A stretch of DNA of 64,000 nt from Aporrectodea caliginosa (Eukaryota > Annelida > Clitellata > Crassiclitellata > Lumbricidae): NCBI GenBank assembly GCA_020284085.1, contig JACEVL010000031.1, positions 1,494,408 to 1,558,407 on the forward strand, in the 5' to 3' direction. Within the stretch, counting starts at the first letter, position 1, and every line of letters starts with the position of its first letter. Shown piece by piece: positions 21,127 through 32,014 of the stretch. Under the pieces are notes generated by a model. It saw nothing but the letters and a program-made list of their open reading frames with translations, searched no databases and had not been told where the DNA came from. The position numbers and the translations under genes are program-made.

Positions 21127-23548
21127 GCTGATTTTCTTGGCAATTAATTCTTCGAGGAGTTGTTCAAAACTCTCATTAAAGTTCTTTTCGCCGCTGAAGT
21201 CGATAACCATGTTAGATCCGGAGGCAAGTTCGAGCCATCCAGACGGTTCGAAGCCAGCCTCAACACCAATTGGAATGATTGGCTTCTTCAACCTCTCCAC
21301 GCACTCGATTTCTGAAATGAGACTAAATAATGTATAACTACATGTACATGTAATATTATTACTCTAACCGAGAGCGCAGACTTATTTATGCACAGGGACT
21401 ATATCGATCTATAAACCATAAATATTTATTTGCCCGAAATCGTAAGCTCTAGATGTATTTAGTGAGAACTGGATTTTTTCACAGGCGCTCAGTCCAAACA
21501 AAATCGAAGGGCAGGTAAGAACAAAAGCGGTTCCAGGTCATCCAAAGTGCAGACAGGCAGACAGTCAGATGGATGGTGCTTAGAATCGGAGCGGTGAGTA
21601 GTGTTGTTTTCGTTAACGAAAACTAAAACGAAAACCTTCGTTAACGAAAACAAAAGGTTTTAGTTAACTAAAACTAAAACTAAAACGAAAACTAGAGGAA
21701 AAACGATAACGAAATAAAAACTAAAACTAAACCAGTCAAAACTAATAATAACGAAAACACATAACGAAAACCACAACGAAAACACATAACGAAAACCTAG
21801 CGTCTTAGGATATTAAAAGTTTTTAGATAAGTTTATACACGTTTATAATCAGCGCTTCGATCGGTAATCTTCCGATCGTGGGAATTTTATAAGATGTCTG
21901 AACTAAATTTAGGTGGTAGACCTAAAACTAGTGGAGTATGTGACTATTTTAAGCATCGATTTGAAACAGAGTGTATCGATTGAATCCTTTTTGGTGCAAA
22001 AGCTGTATGCGGGAAAAATATTGCCAGACTCGGTGAAATAACTAAAACTAATAATAACTAAAACCCCTAGCATGTAAAACTAATAATAACTAAAACTAAA
22101 ACTTTGGAAAATAACTAAAACTAATAATAACTAAAACACCTAGCATGTAAAACTAATAATAACTAAAACTAAAACTCAAGGCAAAACTAAAACAACACTA
22201 GCGGTGAGAGATGTAAAGAAATGAGGAGAGAGGACTTGATTTACTACCGATGTGGAGTTGCAGCTGTGTAGGTTATTAACACTAAGTCTTCAGTGCACTG
22301 TCAGTGAGCCATAAATGATGTTTGCTATCACAATTAATTCAATTAAAGATTCGTTCGCAGCTTTATTCCCCCATTGAATAGCGTCATTCGGTCATTAAAT
22401 AAAAAATAAATAAAAAATAAATAAATAATAGATATGCTAAATGATAAGTGATTTCCTAATCAAATGATCTCCTAACCTTTCTTGCATTTTTCGCTCGTAT
22501 TGTACGGTGATGACATACACATGATGACGACAGATGCATTCTCAATGCCTTTTTCCATTTCGTCATGGGGCACCCCAACTGCACACGGCACACAAACCAA
22601 CGAAAAGAGCTAACATTCTCAGTGGAAGTTCGTATGACCGTGTACCGGTATTGCATTTGTCAGTCCATACCTCCGTACAAACCGGTCGTGGAATAATGTA
22701 ACAGTTACAAAATAAAAAGGGAATCATTTGCAATACAATTCAAACTAGGATACAATGCTGATGACTCATAGGTCAACAGAGGCAGAGAATTAAAGTTGTT
22801 GACTTGCTTCTATCTAAAGATACCGCCCAGTGATAGGAACAACTGCAAGTCTTGTTTCCGTTTTTCAGTCTATTATGGAATTCCCCCGCTGTTTTACTCT
22901 GACAGTGCCAGTCCCAACCCTGGATGAAGGAGAAGGGCGACGTTAATGGTCTTCGTCATCACACAGTGTCGTTAAACTGAAACCACTACTAATAGTCTAA
23001 TATGATTATTACGCGGTCTAGATAATTATAAGTAAATAGAAATCTAAAGCGTGAGGCAGTGTACGTGAACTGATTGATTCGTTCATTCAGAGGACTTATA
23101 TAGCGCCCCTAGAGATACCTACCCAGAGGCACAACTTATTCGGTGTCGCTAGACGAAGCGGACTCGAACCCACAAGCGTTGGATTACAAATGCATCACGC
23201 TACGGAATAGATCACTCTGCCACACGGTTCGATCAGGGTTCAGTATGTTAAGAAGCGGTAGCTATTTAAACCATGGGCCGACTATACGTTCAACTGAACT
23301 CCGCCACTGACATTACAGTGGCAGTGCCAGTCTCAAGCTTGAATAAAGAAGGAGGGCGACGCTAATCATCTTAGCTATGAAACAGTTACTTACCTCTGTT
23401 CAATTTACATATAGACAGAAAGATAGTTGATCTCACCCGTGTCATCTCTATCAAACCAAATCTTAAATCCACGAGACTTCAATGCAGCACGCAGCTTCAC
23501 CGCGGTTTTCCGGTGTTGTTGGTGGTAGCTGAGAAATATGTGACCCAT
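21127..23548 (-). CDS. TIR-domain gene, unit U3, 3' part missing
   Basis: Exons 23,548-23,437 (112 bp), 22,578-22,477 (102 bp) and 21,311-21,127. The protein starts MGHIFLSYHQQHRKT and continues KIWFDRDDT, VPHDEMEKGIENASVV, then EKCKKE (putative catalytic Glu kept, codon split by intron 2) and KKPIIPIGVEAGFEPSGW. No stops within the TIR exons. At the exon 3 donor, U2 and U4 have GTGAG; U3 has GCGTGAG. Either a GC donor is used, or the GT two bases later shifts the frame. About 130 bp beyond exon 3 the sequence switches to U2.5 intron DNA, so the terminal exon is gone. A hAT-like MITE sits in intron 2. The product, if any, would be a bare TIR domain with a different tail. Confidence 0.6.
21599..22200. 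mobile_element. hAT-like MITE rich in ACTAAAA repeats
   Basis: Inverted ends TAGTGTTGTTTT flanked by an 8-bp duplication GCGGTGAG (21,591-21,598; 22,201-22,208). The interior is built from CGAAAACTAAAAC and TAATAATAACTAAAAC motifs and has no coding potential. U2 and U4 carry the unoccupied site (GGAGCGATGAAAG near 12,830 and 26,287). Decayed relatives are at 7,376 and 9,325. Confidence 0.85.
23074..23230 (-). repeat. tRNA-derived SINE-A copy in U3 (most complete head)
   Basis: Minus strand: box-A-like TGGCAGAGTGATC, box-B-like GGGTTCGAGTCCG, then a body ending GGGGCGCTATATAAGTCC and GAATGAACGAATC. It is shared in position with U2 and U4. Confidence 0.78.
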
Positions 23549-23769
23549 TTGAGAGTTGTCTTCTTCTTTATCTGCATAGATTTGGAAAATGGTTTATCAT
23601 GAGAACAGTATCACCGACTCGTTCAATGTCTCCTTAAACTTTTAATCCAGAGAGAAAATCGTCTCTTAAAATTCCACTCACCGTTTGCGCAGCAGAATCT
23701 CATCACGGCCATAATTATCAATCAATCTGTCTACCCTTACAATCGAATGGCTGAGGATTCTTATTTGTA

Positions 23770-24488
23770 AATACCATCCTCAAGAAGCGACACGATCAGG
23801 GCCGAACGGGACCATGTAATGGAGTGGGCTGCGGGATATAACCTGAGCCTGAATCAAAAGAAAACTCAGGAGATGTTAATCCGCCGCCCACGCGAGCGGG
23901 GGGGGGACAGGAAGCAATCCCTGGGAAGTGCCAGAACTCCCAAGGGTAATCCTCGGGGTGGCCATGACTGAGCATATCGGATTTGAAATGTACATAGAAC
24001 AGCATATGTGTACAAGCTAGACAGTCGATGTATGCCTTGCGCATCATAACGACACATGGCCTTGCAGGACCAATGCTACATGATGTTGTGCGAATGACCA
24101 CTGTGGCCCGCTTGTTATACGCGTCATCGGCATGGTGGGGTTTTGTGGCAGCAGGAGCGCAATGGACTACAATCCGTGATGGACCGTCTGGTCAGACTTC
24201 GTTACCTACCAGAGAGTAACCCAACGTTAGAACAACTGTATAGAACAGCAGATAGGAACCTATTTAAATACTGCTGCCTTTGCAGACCCGGGTCACGTTT
24301 TGACCCCGCTCCTCCCTCCTGTAAAGACACTCCCTATTCCCTGCGTCCCAGAACGCATCACCGAATTGTCCCGCAGACTGACAACATAATGAGAAAAACG
24401 TTTTTAACAAGAATGCTTTATAATGTGCAATTTCAAGTAAACCAAAGTGCGACCGACAATGCAGCTGGATAAATAAAGAATATACTTA
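23770..24488 (+). mobile_element. Decayed non-LTR retrotransposon, C-terminal part
   Basis: The readable C-terminus LVRLRYLPESNPTLEQLYRT lies near 24,190-24,250, followed by TPYSLRPRTHHRIVP and FLTRMLYNVQF. The upstream part is frameshifted. It ends GGATAAATAAAGAATATACTTA. A second copy is at 42,490-43,035. It separates U3 from U4, replacing the distal U3 5' flank beyond about 23,700. Confidence 0.72.
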
Positions 24489-24566
24489 GGCCTACATACT
24501 AAATTATTATTTGCGTCGCTAACATAACGAACAACGTCTTCTTGACAATCTTCAATTTTTCATCAG

Positions 24567-26901
24567 TCAAGCCGACACAGTGTCGGCCTCGAGAAATACA
24601 TGACAAAGATACTGGATAATATCTTCACCGTCTTCATCATTCGCGTAGTTACCACTCTCGCCAACTTCTTTTCTGTTATCTTCACCGACTTCATCATCTT
24701 CTTTTCTGTGTTTCTTGCTGTCGACTGCATTTGGATCTTCGTTAGAAAACAGTCACAGACCACCGAACAGTTAACCCAACAATAAAGGACTGCAAGGAAG
24801 TTACTCTAGAATAAGAAGATGATGCAGAACAAGAAGAAAGACAAGACTAAGAAAAACAAGAACTAGATGAATAAGAATAACAAGATTAAGAACAACAAGA
24901 GGAAGCTTTGTACATTGTCTCTGTGCACTGTTTTGGTAATGACACCAATCATCTTTGACAGTAACAACAAAGTCACTATCCCCAACACAGCACCACAAAC
25001 AACAGCAATAATTATGCAATAACAACAATAGCAACCACAGTAGCAACAACAACAACAAGAACACGAGCAGCAATAGCAGCAACAGGAGACAGAGGCACCT
25101 CCATCTCACAACATCTGACACAAATAGTACCTTAGGGGTTCAGAGGTCTCACCATTCCACGGAAACTGCCCTTTTGTCTCCCACACCTCAGCCTACATCA
25201 TTGATGTCCTACACTGGACTCCAGTTGCCTTCCCCTTTAATCCGTAGTAAGATTTTAGTCGGGTTCCCATTCTCGTCCCTTCGTTGCTTGAAGACTTTCT
25301 GATTTCCTCGGGGCTGTCACGCTGAGAGCAACTCTGAATAGCTAGTACTGTAAGAGGAGCTTCATAAATTCTGATACGAAGCGATACGTTTAAATGATAT
25401 AACGTTGGGACATAGAGTAAAGTTTCGTCTTCGGTTACCATCATAACAGTTTAATCATTAGCTGGGTAAATTATTTAACGCTCGAGTGCGTAGACCCTAT
25501 TCCTCGTCATCGTCAGTGAAACATGCATACATCGGCTTCCAATACACACTAGGTCTACTATAGCTATCCTATTACTAAAATGATGCTATTATGTTGGTTC
25601 AAATATCGGGAAATAATAAATTTTGTGGATAAATTTACTCAGTACTTATTGGATAAGTTAGGGCATACAAATTCAATCAGTTTCATCAGAAATTTCACAA
25701 AAAATTGGTCAAAATTTGTGTAAATAAGAAACTGCTCTCTCACTGATATTCTTGGCAACTAATTCCTCCTGGAGTTGTTCGAAACTCTCAAAAAAGTACC
25801 AACTGTCGCCGAAGTCGATAACCGTCTTAGAACCGGAGACAACTGCGAGCCATCCAGATGGTGTGAAGCCAGACTCAACAAGAATCGGAATGATTGGTTT
25901 ATTCAGCCTCTCTGCATACTCGATTTCTAAAAAGAGTCTCAATTCTAGCAATTTAACCACGAACTGAATTTCGCAGACGACGTTAAAGTGCTAAAACAGC
26001 TCATAAGTGTTTCTAAAATGATAACTTTAACAGAGTGTTGACTAATTTAAGCACAGAGACTACAGCGATATATATACAGCATAAATATTTATTTATTCTT
26101 AATAGATGTAATCTCTAGATTTATAAAAAGCGGTCAGAGAAAACGAAGTCTAGAGAACTAGCTTGTTAACATCGCTCAGTCAAGACAAAATCGATAGACT
26201 GGCAAGATCAAAAGAGCCGTTCCAAGTCAAGATCCAACGCATCAGGAAGGCAGTCAGGCGGCTACGATATATGGTGCTTAGTATCGGAGCGATGAAAGAG
26301 GTAAGGGAAAGAGGAGGAATCAAGATAGGATTTGATTTCAAATCATTTGTGTAGTCGCAGCTGTGTAGCTTATTCAACACTTCAGTGCACAGTCAGTAAA
26401 CCATGAAGACGTCTGTAACCACTATTCATTCAATTAACCCTTATAGGGTCACGATTTTTCTCAACCGATTTTGGTCACCGGGGGGTAAAAAAATACCCCC
26501 ACTGTGATTCGCATGATTCTTATGGTAAACTCCGATTTTAAAGTATAAAACTAAAAACAGTTATTTATAGAAGGTACTGACATAATTATTGTTTTTATTT
26601 ATGGAGCACAAGCTATTGCTGACGTCATTGTTTACTGTGTAGTAATGCATGCAGAAATTTTAGTATCACAAGAGTTATTCATCTAATATTTATGTATGAA
26701 ATGGCCACACGGTCGTCACGAAGAATTGCGGCAGCGCAGGCGAGTGTTCAACTACAGCAGTGGATAAATGAGAGTGATGACCAAGAAGAAGAAATGAGCC
26801 TGATGATGAATTTGGTGTGGAATGTAGGCATCTACATGCACATGTATGTATGGATTGAACTATGTATACATGTAGCATATATATATATGTATATTTGTAT
26901 T

Positions 26902-26951
<50 letters not shown>

Positions 26952-28587
26952 GCTTATATATATATAATGTTCAGATACTGATAAGGAGACATTGTAACAG
27001 CAAGACACTCATGTGTAAAGCATGCATAATGTTATGTTTATAAATTCCTGAGTAAAATAGCTACGACTTGGTGCATTTTCGTACTTTATAGCTGATTTGG
27101 GTGCATGAATAACTAATGAAACTGGATGCATTCTGTGGATGAAACATATTTAGGAAAAGTCATAGAAGCGATTTCTTCAACTATTTTCAGGGATTAAAAT
27201 TTCGGTGAAAAACCGAGATGGGGGTATTTTTTTACCCCCCGGTGACCCTATAAGGGTTAAGATTCATTCGCCGATTAACTCGGCCATTGAATAATTGATA
27301 GGCCATACGATAAATGATTTCCTACTGAAATGATCTCCTGACCTTTCTTGCAGTTTTCGCTCGCCTGATACTTTGTTGACATGCACATTATGACGACAGA
27401 TGCCTTCTCATTAGCCTTTTCCATTTCCTCTTGGGGCACATCCACTGCACACGACACACAAACCAACGAAACGAGTTAACATTCCCAGTTGAAGTCCGTA
27501 TGGCTGTGTGTTGCATTTGTCAGTCCATGCCGCCGTACAACTGAGTGTACAGAATGTACCTGATAAAAACTTAGCTATAGCTATTGAGGACCCATTGAGT
27601 TCTTTTATAGTTTAACACAAGCGAGATCTAGTTGGATTATCAATCAGTATCAAATTTCTGCTTTTTCCAAACCTTGCCATCATAAAAATGCTCACATCAA
27701 CAAACAACAACAGCAACAGCAACAACAAGAACAACAGCACCCACAACAGCAACAACAACGTCATAAATAATAGCAACAGCAACAACATCAACGCCAACAG
27801 CAGCAACACCAACAATAACAACAATAACCACAATAACAATAACAATAAGAACAATAATAACAACAATACTTTCGAAGACTTTCATATAGGAGTGTAAGTA
27901 ATTGCGTTTTCGATTTGTGTATAGCAGACTAGGTCAAACCGGTCGTGGAATAAAATGACAGTTACAAAATGAAAAAGGATTTCAATTTGCTATATAATCC
28001 AAACTAGGATACAATGCTGATGGCTCATAGGTCAACAGAGGCAGAGAATTAAAGTTGTTAACTTGGTTCTATCTAAAGTCTTTTTTGCCGTTTTTCAGTC
28101 TATTATGATTATTACTCGGGCAAGATATAGAGCCTAAGTAATTCGAAATCTGAAGCGTCAGAGTATACGTGAAATAATTCATTCGTTCATTCAGAGGACT
28201 TATATAGCGCTGCTAATAGTTACGTACTCACAGGCACAACTTGCTTGGGTCGTTACACGAAGCCGACTCGAACCCATTACCGTTGGATTTCAAATGCATC
28301 ACGCTACGGAATAGATCACCCTGTCACGCGGTTGGATCAGCGTCCAGTGTGTTAAGAATCGGTGCCAGTCTCAAGCCTGAATAAAGGAGGAGGGCCACGC
28401 TAATCATCTTTGCTATGAAACAGTTACTAAACGTCTGTTCGATTAGCATATAGACTGGAAGTAAGTTGCTCTCACCGTTGTTGTCCTCATTAAACCAAGT
28501 CGTGAATCCGCGATACATTAATGCATAACGCAGCTTTTCCGCGGTTTTCTGGTGTTGTTTGTGGTAGCTGAGAAATATGTTGGCCAT
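24567..28587 (-). CDS. TIR-domain gene, unit U4 (best preserved)
   Basis: Exons 28,587-28,476 (112 bp), 27,444-27,343 (102 bp), 25,926-25,744 (183 bp) and 24,736-24,567 (stop TGA). Every junction is phase 1 with GT donors (GGTGAGAG, GGTCAGG, AGTGAGAG) and AG acceptors. The TIR domain begins at the initiator: MANIFLSYHKQHQKT; then TTWFNEDN, VPQEEMEKANEKASVV, CMSTKYQASENCKKE and NKPIIPILVESGFTPSGW. The CKKE Glu matches the catalytic position of NAD-cleaving TIRs. The last exon is acidic: DPNAVDSKKHRKEDD, GESGNYANDEDGED, ending LEADTVSA. Compared with U2 it is 15 bp shorter, in frame, and several differences are silent, suggesting coding constraint. Intron 1 holds a CAA repeat and SINE-A; intron 2 holds PB5. 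The total would be about 190 aa without the uncertain membrane exon. Role inferred: cytosolic TIR signalling or NAD hydrolysis. Confidence 0.72.
24915..25018 (-). other. Possible membrane-segment exon of U4 (uncertain)
   Basis: The minus frame reads IIIAVVCGAVLGIVTLLLLS then KMIGVITKTVHRDN: about 20 hydrophobic residues followed by a basic stretch. It is preceded by TGT/TTG repeats and has no convincing acceptor, although TTTGTGTCAG is at about 25,110. Paired with 10,412-10,520. Confidence 0.28.
25185..25380 (+). mobile_element. Remnant of the U2-type CR1/L2-like element
   Basis: Only the last part of the element seen at 10,700-11,925 survives (TTCCCCTTTAATCCGTAGTAAG onward to CATAAATTCTGATACGA). 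The flanks on both sides match U2, so the inside was deleted after the duplication. Confidence 0.7.
26438..27256 (+). mobile_element. piggyBac-like TTAA element PB5
   Basis: TTAA at 26,434-26,437 and 27,257-27,260; inverted ends CCCTTATAGGGTCAC; subterminal palindromic GGGGGGTAAAAAAATACCCC blocks. A plus-strand frame from about 26,701 begins MATRSSRRIAAAQASVQLQQ and continues with an acidic ESDDQEEE, like the N-terminus of a piggyBac transposase; it is cut short and followed by a (TA)n tract (26,877-26,960). It lies in intron 2 of U4. U2 retains the empty site (TTCAATTAAGATTCATTCGC at 12,972-12,991). Confidence 0.85.
27695..27868. repeat. CAA/CAG/AAT imperfect repeat in U4 intron 1
   Basis: Counterpart of 13,428-13,572 in U2. 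Both are followed by ACTTTCGAAGACTTTCATAT. Open frames through it (Asn-rich, Leu-rich) are compositional. Confidence 0.85.
28176..28335 (-). repeat. tRNA-derived SINE-A copy in U4
   Basis: Same structure and position as the U2 and U3 copies: GGTTCGAGTCGG box-B-like motif on the minus strand, then a tail with GCGCTATATAAGTCC. Confidence 0.75.
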
Positions 28588-30030
28588 TTAAGAGTTGTCT
28601 TCTTTTTTATCTGAAGAGATTTGGAAGATGGTTTATCATGAGATCAGTATCACCGACTCGTTCAATTTCTCCTAAAACCTTTAGGCCTAATCCAGAGAGA
28701 AAATCGTCCCTTAAAATTCCACTCACTGTTTTTCCCTTCTCTTAGTCATTAAACTCCCAAACACAGCTAATGCGTTGTCTAGTGCTCTCTAGCAGTCTGT
28801 CAAATCTGCCTTTCGAATACATTGGCTGGCTTTTAAGAGGCGCTGCGTTGCATGCAGGCCATCGTTGTAAGCAAGAGAATTATTCTAAATATAGCCGAAT
28901 TCCTAAGTTGATTAGAAGAGCGTTTGCTTTGCGATGTTTCTAGTCAATAAAACAATCAATCAATGGAAATTGATGTCTTAGTCAAAAAGATGTCTTAGTT
29001 GAGAATATGTTTTGAATGACATAATGCGTCTCATTCGTTTCAACATGATGTTTACTCAATTCAATGAGTAAATTTGAATGTAAGGTTATAATTAGTTAAA
29101 TTTTAACCAATCAGTAAAATTTAACCCATGCAGTTCAATCACTTACACTCAGTCACTTTAACAGGCTCGAACGTGTAGTCGTTGAATGACCCATTGAGCA
29201 TAGTTCACAGTGACGCATAAGATGACGCACCTTTAAATTTAGCCACAAGACCTGCTTCAGTCAAGTTGATCTAACAAACATTGTACTGTACCTGTACCAA
29301 GAATTGCATTATACGGGTGTTGATTGCAGGTATTTCATATTCGCATTTTCAAGTGGTTGCTTGGCCGTTCGGTCTTGAAGTACATTTGATTTATTAAACA
29401 CCATCGCTATGAGGCCTTATCGTTAGACTATTCCATTGTAAGAAAATGAAGAGTAAACTGTTCCAACATTAGGAATTTCAATTAAACAGTGTTAACGTCT
29501 ATATAGGCCTATTGATTGGTTGAGGATTTTAAAGATTTCAAAACCAAATTTTAATAATTTGTAAGGATCAAATGAAGCATAGGATTTGAGCCTATGAAGT
29601 ATTGAAGCTGAGAAGTGACCTACTTAGCCTCATTGCAATCGATTAGGCCTAGGCTACTATGATCAGTTTATATGGAGCATCTTCGTCCAGATATAATCCT
29701 ACCTATAAACCCTAATACCCTATTATATCAAACTATTGCTTCAGTCTTAAGACAGAAGTAGGGCACACGATGCCCTACGATTAGTAGACTTCTTGAAAAG
29801 GCGCTATAAAAGATTTTGGAATGAATGAATGAATAAACCTAAATTAGCTGAAGGCCATATTAAAGAATGGTGAAGTGTTTCATTTGCATACATGTAAAGT
29901 GTCAGAGCAATTTTAAGACTCTCTGTGAGCGGGCATTTCTCGTTTTATTTGGTCTCATTAATGGTTTGGTTTGAACTAATAAGCGAAGGTCATATTCTAA
30001 TGATCAACTTGAGTCAAAGACTTGATTAAT
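28588..30030. other. 5' flank of TIR unit U4
   Basis: Paralogous to the U1 and U2 flanks. A SINE-A 3' end (GGCGCTATAAAAGATTTTGG then GAATGAATGAATG) lies at 29,783-29,835. No coding exon seen; the U4 promoter should be here but cannot be placed. Confidence 0.55.
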
Positions 30031-30279
30031 GGTCAGGCACGTCAAAGTGTGCATCAGTAAGAGTTGAAATGGGAAGTTCTAAACATAAAAAGAAAACGTG
30101 AACATTAGGGCATTTTTAATATTCGTAAATTTTTTAAATATTAATTGATGACGTCACTGTTTTCCGTTATGTTTACAAACTAATTTAAGACGACTTATTA
30201 AAGAATATATGAAGTGGTTTAGCCTACTTATTATCAAAAATGTTTATACCCGTTACTTACTTACTTACTTAACGAATTG

Positions 30280-30355
30280 AATCATGTGATGTGACCGCTA
30301 GGTAGCAGCGGGCAGGCAGCGACCGCTAGGTAGCAGCGGACAGGTAGCGACCTCC
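30280..30355. repeat. Two tandem GACCGCTAGGTAGCAGCGG units beside minisatellite 2
   Basis: About 30-bp unit in two copies (30,290 and 30,320), differing at a few bases, immediately before the minisatellite begins. GC-rich against AT-rich surroundings. Confidence 0.75.
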
Positions 30356-30359
30356 TATC

Positions 30360-32014
30360 CGAGAGAGTAGGAACAAAACCGAGAGAATAGGAGCACAACC
30401 GAGAGAGTAGGAACAAAACCTAGAGAGTAGGAACAAAACCGAGAGAATAGGAGCACAACCGAGAGAGTAGGAACAAAACCTAAGAGAATAGGAGCACAAC
30501 CGAGAGAGTAGGAACAAAACCAACAGAGTAGGAACAAAACCGAGAGAGTAGGAGCACAACCGAGAGAAAAGGAACAAAACCGAGAGAGTAGGAGCACAAC
30601 CGAGAGAGTAGGAACAAAACCTAGAGAGTAGGAGCACAACCGAGAGAGTAGGAACAAAACCGAGAGAATAGGAGCAAAACCGAGAAAGTAGGAGCACAAC
30701 CGAGAGAGTAGGAACAAAACCGAGAGAGTAGAAGCAAAACCGAGAGAGTAGGAACAAAACCGAAAGAGGAGGTTCACAACCGAGAGAATAGTAGCACAAC
30801 CGAGAGAGAAGAAACAAAACCGAGAGAATAGGAGCACAACCGAGAGAGTAGGAACAAAACCGAGAGAATAGGAGCACAACCGAGAAAGTAGGAGCACAAC
30901 CGAGAGAGTAGGAACAAAACCGAGAGAGTAGGAGCACAACCGAGAGAGTAGGAACAAAACCGAGAGAATAGGAGCAAAACCGAGAGAGTAGGAACAAAAC
31001 CGAGAGAGAAGGAACAAAACCGAGAGAGTAGGAACAAAACCGAGAGAGTAGGAGCACAACCGAGAGAGTAGGAACAAAACCGAGAGAGTAGGAGCACAAC
31101 CGAGAGAGTAGGAACAAAACCGAGAGAATAGGAGCACAACCGAGAGAGTAGGAACAAAACCGAGATAGTAGGAGCACAACCGAGAGAGTAGGAACAAAAC
31201 CGAGAGAGTAGGAGCACAACCGAGAGAGTAGGAACAAAACCGAGAGAATACTAGCACAACCGAGAGAGTAGGAACAAAACCGAGAGAGAAGGAACAAAAC
31301 CGAGAGAGTAGGAACAAAACCGAGAGAGTAGGAGCACAACCGAGAGAGTAGGAACAAAAACGAGAGAATAGGAGCACAACCGAGAGAGTAGGAACAAAAC
31401 CGAAAGAGGAGGTTCACAACCGAGAGAATAGTAGCACAACCGAGAGAGAAGAAACAAAACAGAGAGAATAGGAGCACAACCGAGAGAGTAGGAACAAAAC
31501 CGAGAGAGTAGGAACAAAACCGAGAGAGTAGGAGCACAACCGAAAGAGTAGGAACAAAACCGAGAGAATAGGAGCACAACCAAAAGAGTAGGAACAAAAC
31601 CGAGAGAGAAGGAACAAAACCGATAGAATAGAAACAAAACCGAGAGAGTAGGAACAAAACCGAGATAGTAGGAGCACAACCGAGAGAGTAGGAACAAAAC
31701 CGAGAGAGTAGGAACACAACCGAGAGAGTAGGAACAAAACCGAGAGAATAGGAGCACAACGGAGAGAGTAGGAACAAAACCGAGAGAGTAGGAGCACAAC
31801 CGAGAGAGTAGGAACAAAACCGAGAGAGTAGGAGCACAACCGAGAGAGTAGGAACAAAACCGAGAGAGTAGGAGCACAACCGAGAGAGTAGGAACAAAAC
31901 CGAGAGAGTAGGAGCACAACCGAGAGAGTAGGAACAAAACCGAGAGAGTAGGAGCACAACCGAGAGAGTAGGAACAAAACCGAGAGAGTAGGAGCACAAC
32001 CGAGAGAGTAGGAA
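30360..32014. repeat. 20-bp minisatellite 2 with 40-bp alternation
   Basis: About 83 monomers, largely alternating CGAGAGAGTAGGAACAAAAC (A) and CGAGAGAGTAGGAGCACAAC (B). After about 30,483 the 20-bp register holds almost without indels. An unusual variant trio beginning CGAAAGAGGAGGTTCACAAC at 30,761 recurs at 31,401, exactly 640 bp (32 monomers) later, so a block was copied within the array. The core AAACCGAGAGAGTA differs from minisatellite 1 at one base. All minus frames are open only because the unit lacks stops. Confidence 0.96.

Noticed and set aside
24801..25121. Leucine-rich membrane protein of 106 codons
   Set aside because: Most of it is a TTG/TGT microsatellite. Only the VLGIVT...KMIGV part in another frame has conservation with U2 and is listed as uncertain.
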